Assembly: GCA_947476325.1 (NCBI GenBank)
Contig: CANJPZ010000001.1
Span: forward strand, 1-64,000
Source of the DNA: Caulobacteraceae bacterium
GTDB taxonomy: Bacteria > Pseudomonadota > Alphaproteobacteria > Caulobacterales > Caulobacteraceae
Reading direction: 5' to 3'
DNA length: 64,000 bases
Position 1 is the first letter of the stretch. Each line of letters starts with the position of its first letter. Shown here one piece after another: positions 9,770-17,025 of the stretch. The position numbers and the translations under genes are program-made. The notes beneath the pieces are model-generated. The model worked only from the letters and a program-made list of their open reading frames with translations, was not told the origin of the DNA and searched no databases.

Positions 9770-10432
9770 TCAGGCCGCCTGGCGGTGGGCCAGAGACGGC
9801 AGAATCAAGTCCAACTGCCGCTCGAGTCGTCCCGTCAGACCTTCAAGATCAAAGCCATCATAGATCGCCAGCCGGTAATTGGACTGATACGCATGCCAGA
9901 TCAAATCAACCGCCAGATCCACATCGATGTCGGACCGCATTTCACCGTTGGCGACGGCCTTGCGAAGGACCCCCTCCAGAATTGAAATTATCTGGCGCAT
10001 GCGGTCGCGTGAGGTGACTTCGCGTGCGGCGTCCTGACGCCAGCCCTCCGCGCACGCCGCCCGCAGGAGCGGCAATTGCTTGAGATGGAAGGCATAACCG
10101 GCCGCCAGAACAGTCAGCAGGGTTTCGCGGACGCAGCCGTCGCGAAGGGATGCGACCTGGCGCATGGTCTCGGCCAGGGTCCAGGCGTCCTGGGACAGGA
10201 CCTGCTGGAACAGGTCGGCCTTGTCGGTGAAGTTGGCGAATACCGCGCCGGTCGACATGCCGGCGGCCCTGGCGATGTCACGTACGGTGGCTTCTTCGTA
10301 GCCCCGCTCGGTGAACAGGCGCTTTCCGGCTGCAAGCAAGGCTTCACGGGTGCGCAATTTGGCCAGTCCCCGGCGGGTCATTGGCGCTGCAGCCGTGGCG
10401 ATCAAGGCGGCGGGAAAGGGATTCATTGTCAT
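9770..10432 (-). CDS. TetR/AcrR family transcriptional regulator
   Basis: This second TetR-family protein (about 220 aa) has the DNA-binding segment GKRLFTERGYEEATVRDIARAAGMSTGAVFANFTDK. It shares GEMRSDIDV and AYQSNYRLA in its C-terminal half with the neighbour at 9085-9705, from which it is separated by 64 bp, so the pair arose by duplication. The frame is open 21 codons upstream of ATG 10432; the ATG was chosen because the extra residues (Arg, Pro and His rich) do not look like protein of this family. Targets are unknown. Confidence 0.82.
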   Translation of the reverse strand: MTMNPFPAALIATAAAPMTRRGLAKLRTREALLAAGKRLFTERGYEEATVRDIARAAGMSTGAVFANFTDKADLFQQVLSQDAWTLAETMRQVASLRDGCVRETLLTVLAAGYAFHLKQLPLLRAACAEGWRQDAAREVTSRDRMRQIISILEGVLRKAVANGEMRSDIDVDLAVDLIWHAYQSNYRLAIYDGFDLEGLTGRLERQLDLILPSLAHRQAA

Positions 10433-10652
10433 CGGCTCGGTCTCATGGTGTGGCGCGGCAGGCGCTCGAAGGCTTGTTGTAGATCGCGCCCGCAAGCCCC
10501 TGGCTCACGACGCGACTAATCTTTTACCACCCCCCCCCCTGGACGCCCGGATGTCTCCTCTGCCCTGGGGCGGGAGTTTGTGGCGCCATTAGATCAGCCC
10601 GCGTTAGCAAGGCAGGGGCGCTCTGGCTGGAACCGGACCTCAATTTTCTTGA

Positions 10653-10683
10653 TGAATGCGTTCAGCGAATTGGGATCACGTAG
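10653..10683 (+). repeat. Diverged direct repeat, copy 1
   Basis: TGAATGCGTTCAGCGAA followed by 14 bases ending CGTAG. It matches the segment 10809-10839 at 15 of the first 17 positions and again at the last five. Read in frame it would encode NAFSELGSR, against NAFGERGRR in copy 2, so the resemblance may be coding. Confidence 0.5.
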
Positions 10684-10738
10684 CGTTGTTGTTCGGAACC
10701 CTCACGCCACGCAAGCGTAACATTACAGAGTTTTCGCC

Positions 10739-10861
10739 ATGAGCGCCAATTTGTCGCATACATTATGGGTTTTTGGGATGAAATGCATCGGAATGGGTAT
10801 TTTTGAGGTGAACGCGTTCGGCGAACGTGGTCGCCGTAGACCAGAAAATCGCGACTGGTAG
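10739..10861 (+). CDS. Possible 40-aa small protein, unknown function
   Basis: An ATG-started frame encodes a peptide beginning MSANLSHTLWVFGMKCIGMG and ending GERGRRRPENRDW. The composition (Trp, Phe, Met and Gly in front, Arg-rich tail) looks more like a real amphipathic small protein than random GC-rich frame. The motif IFEVNAFGERGRRR has a diverged counterpart IFLMNAFSELGSRS encoded about 156 bp upstream, with differences falling partly on third codon positions. No good ribosome site is visible (only AGAG), and the family is unknown to me. Conservation in relatives would decide it. Confidence 0.25.
   Translation: MSANLSHTLWVFGMKCIGMGIFEVNAFGERGRRRPENRDW
10809..10839 (+). repeat. Diverged direct repeat, copy 2
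   Basis: TGAACGCGTTCGGCGAA followed by 14 bases ending CGTAG, the partner of 10653-10683. It contains the palindrome GAACGCGTTC and lies inside the possible small ORF 10739-10861. Confidence 0.5.
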
Positions 10862-10893
10862 CCTTGCGCTCGACGGCCCGCTAGTGTGGCCTC

Positions 10894-11094
10894 ATGCGTG
10901 ATCTGTTCTCCATTCTCATTCCAGGGTCGCTGGTGGCGGTCCTTGTCGCCCTGGCCGTCGGCCTGTTCGCCCTATTCAAGGGCGGCGAATTCGGGCGGTC
11001 CTACTCCAACAAACTGATGCGGCTGCGCGTCCTGTTGCAGTTCATCGCCGTGCTGATCCTGGTCGGCGCCTTTTACTGGCGCTCGCGGGGCTAG
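10894..11094 (+). CDS. Twin-transmembrane HIG1-domain protein
   Basis: This is a 66-aa inner-membrane protein with two transmembrane helices (about residues 8-28 and 46-62) joined by a short loop containing GGEFGRSYSNKLMRLRVLLQ. The loop with N-K-LM-RVLLQ is the hallmark of the HIG1 family, which in mitochondria and some alphaproteobacteria associates with respiratory complexes. Its stop is followed after 2 bp by the adenosyltransferase start, so they are co-transcribed, an arrangement I know from Caulobacteraceae. The bacterial role is not established. Confidence 0.8.
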   Translation: MRDLFSILIPGSLVAVLVALAVGLFALFKGGEFGRSYSNKLMRLRVLLQFIAVLILVGAFYWRSRG

Positions 11095-11096
11095 GC

Positions 11097-11675
11097 GTGG
11101 TCACGCTGAACAAGATCTATACCCGCACGGGCGACGCCGGAGACACAAGGCTGTCGACCGGCGAGGCGGTCCCCAAGGATGACGCGCGTGTCGCGGCTTA
11201 TGGAGACGTGGACGAAACCAACGCCTGCCTCGGGCTCGCGCGCCAGCACACCGCCAGTGACCCTGTCCTCGACCCCATGCTGGCCCGCATCCAGAATGAA
11301 CTGTTCGACCTGGGCGCCGATCTGGCCACCCCGGACCGCGGCAAGGCTCTGGGCTGGGAGCCCCTGCGCATCATCGAGAGCCAGGTGGAGCGGCTCGAGG
11401 CCGAGATCGATCAGCTCAATGCGGACCTGTCGCCCCTGACCTCGTTCATCCTGCGCGGCGGGACGCCGGCGGCCGCCCATCTGCACCTGGCTTGCACGGT
11501 TGCGCGCCGGGCCGAACGATCGGCCGTCACCCTCAGCCGGATTGACGGTGAGACGGTCTCGCCTGCGGCGTTGAAATACATCAACCGCCTGTCGGACCTG
11601 TTGTTCGTCGCCGCCCGCTACGCCAACGGCAAGGGCGCGGCCGACGTTCTGTGGGCGCCGGGCGGAACGCGCTAG
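11097..11675 (+). CDS. Cob(I)yrinic acid a,c-diamide adenosyltransferase (PduO type)
   Basis: The enzyme moves the adenosyl group of ATP onto cob(I)alamin to make coenzyme B12. The N-terminal ATP loop KIYTRTGDAGDTRLSTGE is intact, and the helical bundle carries the conserved FILRGGTPAAAHLHLACTVARRAERS with the Arg and Glu that bind ATP. At 192 aa it has the normal length. The start is GTG 11097, just behind the HIG1-like gene. Its TAG stop is shared as CTAG with the convergent transketolase. It would supply adenosylcobalamin to mutases, including those of the ethylmalonyl-CoA pathway if that pathway is present. Confidence 0.93.
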   Translation: MVTLNKIYTRTGDAGDTRLSTGEAVPKDDARVAAYGDVDETNACLGLARQHTASDPVLDPMLARIQNELFDLGADLATPDRGKALGWEPLRIIESQVERLEAEIDQLNADLSPLTSFILRGGTPAAAHLHLACTVARRAERSAVTLSRIDGETVSPAALKYINRLSDLLFVAARYANGKGAADVLWAPGGTR

Positions 11676-13636
11676 AGCGCCGCTTTGGCCGCCGCTACCA
11701 CCGCTTCAGCGGTGATGCCGAATTCCTTGTAGAGCCGCTCGTAGGGGGCCGAGCCGCCAAAGCCGGTCATGCCGACAAAGCCACCATCCTGGCCGATGAA
11801 CCGCTCCCAGCCCTGGCGAACGCCGGCCTCCACCGCGATGCGAACCGGGCTCTTGCCAATGACCGATGCCTGGTGCTTTGCCGGTTGCTGGTCGAACAGC
11901 TCCCAGCACGGCGTCGAGACGACGCGGGTTCCGATCCCTTCGGCCTGCAGCTTGTCCCGCGCCGCCACGGCCAGGGCCACTTCGGTGCCGGAAGCAAACA
12001 GAGTCACCTTCGCCTCACCAATGGCGGGCAGGAGCTCATAGGCTCCTTTAGCTGACAGATCACCGCCCGTGGTGCGGACCGGCGGGGTTTTCTGGCGCGA
12101 CAGGGCCATGATCGATGGCGTGGTCTTGGCCTTCAGCGCCAGGCGCCAGCATTCAGCGGCTTCCACCGCGTCGGCGGGGCGGAAGACCAGCAGGTTCGGC
12201 ATGGCGCGCAAGGACGCCAGATGTTCGACCGGCTGATGGGTGGGGCCGTCTTCGCCTAGGCCGATGGAATCGTGGGTCATGACGTGGATGACGCGGGCGC
12301 CCATCAGGGCGCCGAGGCGGATCGCGGGGCGGCTGTAGTCGGCAAAGGCCATGAAGGTGCCGGAATAGGGAATCACGCCCCCATGCAGCGCCATGCCGTT
12401 CATCGCCGCAGCCATGCCGAACTCGCGCACGCCGTAGTGGACATAGCGGCCGGCATAGTCGGGCGTATCGAATGGCTTCATGCCGGTGACATAGGTGTTG
12501 TTGGAGCCAGTCAGGTCAGCAGAGCCGCCGACCATTTCGGGGATCGCCGCCGTCAGGGGCGCCAGCGCCGCGCCGGAGTGAACCCGGGTGGCGTTGTTAG
12601 GCCCGTCCGCCAGGCACTTTTCGATGTGGGCTTGGAGACCGGCGAAATCACTGTCGTGCAGCTCGCCCTTCTGGGCCCGATGGAAGGCGGTGCGATGGTC
12701 CGAGGCCTTGAGGCGGCCCTCCCATTTGCGGCGAAGGCGCCCGCCCTTGCGGCCGGCTTTTTTCCAGGTCTCGGCGGTGTCGTCCGGCACGACGAAGGGC
12801 TCGGCGGTCCAGCCCATGGCCAGCCTCGAGGCCGCGATTTCCTCGTCGAACAGGGTGTAGCCGTGGCTGTGGGGATCGCCTTCCTTGGGGCCGGCGCCTT
12901 TGGAGATCAGCGTCTTGCACGCGATCATCGTCGGGCGGTTCTGCTTCGTCGCCCAGCGCAGGGCGGCGGCGATCTTGCCGTGATGGTGACCATCGACGAC
13001 CTTGACCGCCCAGCCGGCCGCCTTGAAGCGGGCGACCTGGTCGCCAGTCTCGGCGATGGTGGCGACGCCGTCGATGGTGGTGTTGTTGTCGTCGAACAGC
13101 ACCGTCAGTTTGGCCAGCTTGAACCGTCCGGCCAGTGAGATGGCTTCGTGGCTGACGCCTTCCATCAGGCAGCCGTCGCCGGCGATGACCCAGGTGCGGT
13201 GGTCCACCAGATCAGAGCCGAACCGCGACGCCAGATGCGCCTCGGCCATGGCCATGCCGACCGCGGTGGCCAGACCCTGGCCCAGCGGGCCGGTGGTGGT
13301 CTCCACGCCCGGAGTGTGGCCATACTCGGGGTGACCAGGAGTCTTTGAGCCCCACTGCCGGAAATTCCGGATCTCATCCATGGTCACGGCCTTGAAGCCG
13401 GTCAGGTGGAGCAGGGAATACAGCAGCATCGAGCCATGGCCGGCCGACAGGACAAAGCGGTCGCGGTCAGCCCATTCTGGCCTGGCGGCGTCGTATTTGA
13501 GAAACTTTGTCCACAGCACGGTCGCCACGTCAGCCATGCCCATGGGCATGCCCTGGTGGCCGGACTTGGCCCGGTGCACGGCGTCCATGGACAGGACGCG
13601 GATGGCGTCGGCAAGGACGGTCGGGGAGACGGACAT
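11672..13636 (-). CDS. tkt: Transketolase
   Basis: This thiamine-diphosphate enzyme of the non-oxidative pentose phosphate pathway moves two-carbon units between sugar phosphates. The 654 aa cover the N-terminal PP domain (GHQGMPMGMADVATVLW, then GDGCLMEGVSHEA with the ThDP signature), the Pyr domain (GVREFGMAAAMNGMALHGG) and the C-terminal domain. The frame is open to 13774, but ATG 13636 (MSVSPTVLADAIRVLSMD) matches family N-termini, and the upstream part does not. It is divergent from the DUF4164-zapA pair. Confidence 0.96.
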   Translation of the reverse strand: MSVSPTVLADAIRVLSMDAVHRAKSGHQGMPMGMADVATVLWTKFLKYDAARPEWADRDRFVLSAGHGSMLLYSLLHLTGFKAVTMDEIRNFRQWGSKTPGHPEYGHTPGVETTTGPLGQGLATAVGMAMAEAHLASRFGSDLVDHRTWVIAGDGCLMEGVSHEAISLAGRFKLAKLTVLFDDNNTTIDGVATIAETGDQVARFKAAGWAVKVVDGHHHGKIAAALRWATKQNRPTMIACKTLISKGAGPKEGDPHSHGYTLFDEEIAASRLAMGWTAEPFVVPDDTAETWKKAGRKGGRLRRKWEGRLKASDHRTAFHRAQKGELHDSDFAGLQAHIEKCLADGPNNATRVHSGAALAPLTAAIPEMVGGSADLTGSNNTYVTGMKPFDTPDYAGRYVHYGVREFGMAAAMNGMALHGGVIPYSGTFMAFADYSRPAIRLGALMGARVIHVMTHDSIGLGEDGPTHQPVEHLASLRAMPNLLVFRPADAVEAAECWRLALKAKTTPSIMALSRQKTPPVRTTGGDLSAKGAYELLPAIGEAKVTLFASGTEVALAVAARDKLQAEGIGTRVVSTPCWELFDQQPAKHQASVIGKSPVRIAVEAGVRQGWERFIGQDGGFVGMTGFGGSAPYERLYKEFGITAEAVVAAAKAAL

Positions 13637-13715
13637 CGGTTCTGCGCTCAACGAGTCGATTGGGAAGGCCTGCGCCTCGCACGATGCGGGTCTCAAATCA
13701 AGCAAACCGGCGCGT

Positions 13716-13743
13716 TTGAAACGCTCGACAGGCGGGCTATAGA
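13716..13743 (+). promoter_or_regulatory. Candidate sigma-70-type promoter of DUF4164-zapA
   Basis: TTGAAA (13716-13721), a 16-base spacer and TATAGA (13738-13743) lie 35 bp upstream of ATG 13778. The element also fits GCTATAGA, close to the Caulobacter housekeeping -10. Confidence 0.5.
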
Positions 13744-13777
13744 GACTTGAGAGGCACTCTTGGAGTATAACCATCCC

Positions 13778-14041
13778 ATGGCGGACGAAGACTCCATCGA
13801 ACGGGCGGCCCGGCGGCTTGAGCGCGCCGTGGTGCGCATCGAAAAGCGGTTGACCCGGCTGAACGGCGAGGCCGACGCCGGCGGGCTGTTCGATGAGGAC
13901 CGCTCCAAACTCGCCGCTGAACTTGACGCGGCCAGGGCGCGCGAGCGCGAACTGGCCGAAGCCGGCGCTCAGGCCTCGCAGGCCCTGGGCCGGGCCATCG
14001 CCGAGATCCGCGCCGCGCTCAGCGAAAAGGGAGCCGCCTGA
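13778..14041 (+). CDS. DUF4164 family coiled-coil protein
   Basis: The protein is 87 aa and almost entirely helical, with long heptad-like stretches (RAARRLERAVVRIEKRLTRL, AELDAARARERELAEA) that should form a coiled coil. DUF4164 proteins sit directly upstream of zapA in alphaproteobacteria. The stop of this gene overlaps the zapA start (TGATG), which implies coupled translation and a possible role near the division ring; that role is inference. ATG 13778 was chosen over TTG 13760 because the SD-like GGAG is too close to the latter. Confidence 0.75.
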   Translation: MADEDSIERAARRLERAVVRIEKRLTRLNGEADAGGLFDEDRSKLAAELDAARARERELAEAGAQASQALGRAIAEIRAALSEKGAA

Positions 14042-14367
14042 TGGGACAGGTCACCGTCGACATCAACGGCAAGCCCTACACGGTCGGCTGTGAAAACGGC
14101 CAGGAGGGCAGGGTTCGGGAACTGGCCTCCCTGTTCGACCGCCAGGTGCGCATCGTCGCCGATGAAGTTGGCCCGCTCGGCGAAACGCGCCTGATGCTCA
14201 TGGGCGCCCTGCTGCTCTCCGACGAGCTGGCTGACGCCAAGGCGAGGCTCGCCCATGTACAGAACGATCTGGCCCGCGTGCAATCCGACTATGCGCGCGC
14301 CGAGGCCCGCGCGGTGACCGCCCTGGACGCCGCGGCCGAGCGCCTCGAAGCCCTGGCGACGGATTGA
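14041..14367 (+). CDS. zapA: Cell division protein ZapA
   Basis: ZapA binds and bundles FtsZ filaments at the division site. The 108-aa protein has the typical globular head (VTVDINGKPYTVGCENGQEGRVRELA) and a C-terminal coiled coil (LADAKARLAHVQNDLARVQSDYARAEARA). The gene order DUF4164-zapA-(one gene)-6S RNA-fthC is that of other alphaproteobacteria. The start overlaps the upstream stop by one base. Confidence 0.92.
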   Translation: MGQVTVDINGKPYTVGCENGQEGRVRELASLFDRQVRIVADEVGPLGETRLMLMGALLLSDELADAKARLAHVQNDLARVQSDYARAEARAVTALDAAAERLEALATD

Positions 14368-14405
14368 CGCCGGTCGGCCGTGTATCTTCCGTCTGGAGGA
14401 AACTC

Positions 14406-15356
14406 ATGGCCCTGATTCGACTGGTTCTGACCGTGCTCTGCGCCGGAGCCCTGCTTCAGGGCGCGGCCGCAGCCCATGACGTTGATCCCCATGCCTTGCC
14501 GCTCGGCGACGGCAAGCTCTCGACCGCGCCGAAGGCAGGCTACATCTGGCCTTGCCGGGTCGATCCGGGAGCGGGCGGCGCCTTCCGCGATGGACCGTGG
14601 ATCAACAGCGCGGCGGGAACCTATGACTTCGACAAGAAGGCGATTGTCGACGGATCGGTGACCTGGCCGCACGACTACAAGGTCTCGCTGTCCGGCGATG
14701 TTCGCCATTTCAAGACCAACGACCTGCCCGACCATCCGACCGGGACCTTCCCGATCGCGCCGTCGGACGACGCCTATCAGACCGACCGCAACCCCAACTC
14801 AATCCGCGCCCAGGACTTCGACTTCGATCTGCCGGCCAATCCGCAACTGGCGGCCCAGCCCACGTGCGCACCCGGCGCCATCGGGGTGCTGATCACCGGC
14901 TCGGTGCTGTTCAACGCTCTGGACGCCCCTGGCCGCGACGCCGTCGCCCATGAGACCCAGGACGGCTGCCAGGGCCACCCCCAGCCGACCGGCGTCTATC
15001 ACTATCACTCGGTCACCACCTGCCTGCCCGACCGCCGAATGGCCAATGGCCATTCTGGACTCGTGGGTTACATGATCGACGGCTTTGGCATCTATGGCCG
15101 CTATGACGCGGGCGGGGTCCAGATTTCCAGCAGCGATCTGGACGAATGTCACGGCCACGTCGGTGACGTGGACTGGGATGAAAAAGTCGTACGCATGTAC
15201 CATTACCATGCCTCCTGGGACTTTCCGTACACCGCCGGCTGCCTCAAGGGCGTCTGGAGCCAGCAGACCATGATGAAGATCAGCGGCGGGCCACCGCCGG
15301 GACGGGGCGGTCCGCCGCCCCCCGGCGGGCGACGCGGACCGCCTCCCGGCTTCTAA
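14406..15356 (+). CDS. Secreted YHYH-domain protein
   Basis: A signal peptide (residues 1-23, ending GAAAA) precedes a 290-residue exported protein. The two diagnostic histidine-tyrosine motifs are GVYHYHSV and MYHYHASWDFPYTAGC, with further acidic and histidine residues (DECHGHVGDVDWD) that could bind metal. The function of YHYH proteins is not established. The last 30 residues are a Gly/Pro/Arg-rich tail (PPPGRGGPPPPGGRR). An ideal GGAGGAAA lies before ATG 14406, which rules out the longer frame beginning at 14364. It is inserted between zapA and the 6S RNA gene. Confidence 0.85.
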   Translation: MALIRLVLTVLCAGALLQGAAAAHDVDPHALPLGDGKLSTAPKAGYIWPCRVDPGAGGAFRDGPWINSAAGTYDFDKKAIVDGSVTWPHDYKVSLSGDVRHFKTNDLPDHPTGTFPIAPSDDAYQTDRNPNSIRAQDFDFDLPANPQLAAQPTCAPGAIGVLITGSVLFNALDAPGRDAVAHETQDGCQGHPQPTGVYHYHSVTTCLPDRRMANGHSGLVGYMIDGFGIYGRYDAGGVQISSSDLDECHGHVGDVDWDEKVVRMYHYHASWDFPYTAGCLKGVWSQQTMMKISGGPPPGRGGPPPPGGRRGPPPGF

Positions 15357-15371
15357 TCAGCCCGGCGCCGC

Positions 15372-15582
15372 TTGCGGTGGAGCCTTGCAGGCCCTACGTT
15401 CGACCCCGGCGGGTCTTGCTGTGGTTCACGTTGAAGGCAACCATATCCTTCCGACCTTAATTAGCTCTAGGGAGCTGTCCCTGTCTTTGGCCGTGGCCTC
15501 GGACACACGGCGCCCACCTGGTACTCCAGGTCAGAGAGGATTGAATCGTCCGACAACGGTCCTTGCGGCGCCGCCACCTTTT
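15372..15582 (+). ncRNA. ssrS: 6S RNA (SsrS)
   Basis: 6S RNA mimics an open promoter and sequesters sigma-70 RNA polymerase in stationary phase. The 240-bp gap between the YHYH gene and fthC holds a long, imperfectly self-complementary segment. Its outer arms pair (GGTGG/CCACC, or GGCGCCGC at 15364-15371 with GCGGCGCC at 15565-15572). The 3' half holds the hairpin ACCTGG-TACT-CCAGGT after GGCGCCC, which I know from alphaproteobacterial 6S RNA. A six-T run follows at 15579-15584. Location just before the 5-formyl-THF cyclo-ligase gene is the classic 6S site. The exact ends are approximate and the span is a little long for the group. Confidence 0.75.
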
Positions 15583-15595
15583 TTCTTCCTGACCA

Positions 15596-16189
15596 ATGAA
15601 AGATAATTCCGAAAACTCCGCCAAGGCCGTCTTGCGCATGCACATGCGCAATCTGCGGCGGCAGTTCGTGCGTGACCATCCGGAGGCTGACTGGCAGGCC
15701 GGTGACAAGGCCAGCGAGATGTTGGCGGCGCTCAAATTCAAAAGGCCCGGGGTTATCGCCGTCTATCGCGCCGCCGGTAATGAGATGGACCCGCGCCCTC
15801 TGGGCGAAAACCTTATCGCCCTGGGATGGAGCATTGCCCTGCCAGCCTGTGAACAGTTCGATACGCCGATCGTTTTCCGCGCCTGGGCGCCGGGAGATCG
15901 GCTCGCGCCTGATGTTATGGGCATCGCAGCGCCACTCGCGGCGGCGGCGGAGGTGCGACCCGACATCATCATCGCGCCGGTTCTTGCTTACGACTTTTTC
16001 GGCAACCGGCTGGGACAGGGCGGAGGCTACTACGACCGAACACTTGAGGCCCTGCGCGATCAGGCCCGGCCGCCGGCCTATGTGGGTCTGGCCTTTGCAG
16101 CGCAGGAGGTCGATCAGGTGCCGGTTTACGAACACGACCAAAGACTGGACGCCATTCTGACAGAAACCGGCTATAGGCCGTTTTCATGA
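15596..16189 (+). CDS. 5-formyltetrahydrofolate cyclo-ligase
   Basis: The enzyme converts 5-formyl-THF to 5,10-methenyl-THF at the cost of ATP and so returns folate to the active pool. The 197-aa protein has the N-terminal basic helix (AVLRMHMRNLRRQF), the substrate strand GVIAVYRAAGNEMDPRPL and the signature LAYDFFGNRLGQGGGYYDRTLE with the phosphate-binding glycines. It lies 14 bp behind the 6S RNA T-run, and the two are linked in many bacteria. It overlaps the next gene by 4 bp (ATGA). Confidence 0.93.
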   Translation: MKDNSENSAKAVLRMHMRNLRRQFVRDHPEADWQAGDKASEMLAALKFKRPGVIAVYRAAGNEMDPRPLGENLIALGWSIALPACEQFDTPIVFRAWAPGDRLAPDVMGIAAPLAAAAEVRPDIIIAPVLAYDFFGNRLGQGGGYYDRTLEALRDQARPPAYVGLAFAAQEVDQVPVYEHDQRLDAILTETGYRPFS

Positions 16190-17007
16190 GACTGGCCTTT
16201 TTTGGCGACGTCGTGGGCCGGTCCGGCCGCGACGGCATTGCCGACTACCTTCCGCAGCTGAAACGCGATCTGGCGCTGGATTTCGTGTGCGTCAACGCCG
16301 AGAACGCCGCCGGCGGTTTCGGCGTCACCGAAAGCTCGGCCAAGGAGCTCTATGCGGCAGGCGCAGATTGCCTGACGCTGGGCAACCACAGCTGGGACCA
16401 GAAGGAAGCGCTAACCTACATCGTGCGCGAGCCGCGCCTGATCCGGCCAGCAAACTATTCGATCCTGTCGGATGCGCCGGGGCGCGGATCGAACCTGTTC
16501 GAGACCCCGTCCGGCAAGCGCGTCCTGGTCGTCAATCTGCTGGGCCGGGTGTTTATGGACTCGCTGGACGATCCCTTCGCAGCGGTCGACCGGATTCTGG
16601 ACGCGACCCCGCTGGGCGATATCGCCGATGCGGTGATCGTGGATATCCACGCCGAGGCGACATCCGAGAAGATGGCCATGGGCCATTTCTGCGACGGGCG
16701 CGCCAGCCTGGTGGTTGGCACCCACAGCCATGTGCCCACCGCCGACGCGCAGATTTTGAACGGCGGCACGGCCTATCAGACCGACGCGGGCGCCTGCTGT
16801 GACTACGACAGTGTCATCGGCAACGACAAGGAAGAGCCGCTTCGGCGATTCACAACGCGAATCTCAGGCGGCCGTTACCAGCCCGCGTCTGGCCCGGCCA
16901 CAGTGTGCGGAGTCTATGTCGAGACCGACGACGCGACCGGTCTGGCCGTACGCGTCGAGCCTATTCGCGTTGGCGGGCGGCTGAAGACCACGACCCCACA
17001 AATCTAG
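16186..17007 (+). CDS. YmdB family metallophosphoesterase
   Basis: The 273-aa cytosolic binuclear metallo-phosphodiesterase belongs to the YmdB/TIGR00282 family; the Bacillus member hydrolyses 2',3'-cyclic nucleotides. All metal ligands are present: Asp 8 (FFGDVVG), Glu 39 and Asn 40 (VNAENAAGG), Asn 67 and His 68 (GNHSWDQK), His 155 (VDIHAEATSEK), His 180 and His 182 (GTHSHVPTAD). The ATGA overlap with the cyclo-ligase gene makes a two-gene operon. The role in this organism is unknown. Confidence 0.9.
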   Translation: MRLAFFGDVVGRSGRDGIADYLPQLKRDLALDFVCVNAENAAGGFGVTESSAKELYAAGADCLTLGNHSWDQKEALTYIVREPRLIRPANYSILSDAPGRGSNLFETPSGKRVLVVNLLGRVFMDSLDDPFAAVDRILDATPLGDIADAVIVDIHAEATSEKMAMGHFCDGRASLVVGTHSHVPTADAQILNGGTAYQTDAGACCDYDSVIGNDKEEPLRRFTTRISGGRYQPASGPATVCGVYVETDDATGLAVRVEPIRVGGRLKTTTPQI

Positions 17008-17025
17008 CTCGGTGGACGCGGACGA

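Larger units (their letters stand above)
10433..10893. other. Intergenic region of about 460 bp with repeats and a possible tiny ORF
   Basis: No established gene lies here. I see a run of nine or more C near 10530, a GTAACATTAC palindrome at 10717-10726, and two related 31-bp segments at 10653-10683 and 10809-10839. The second of these lies inside a 40-codon ORF entered separately. The region contains the promoters of the upstream TetR gene (minus strand) and of the HIG1-like gene (plus strand), but I cannot place their -35 and -10 boxes with confidence. Confidence 0.5.

Noticed and set aside
10527-10540. Poly-C tract as a phase-variation switch
   Set aside because: It lies in a non-coding gap outside any clear promoter or ORF, so a switch cannot be argued from one sequence.
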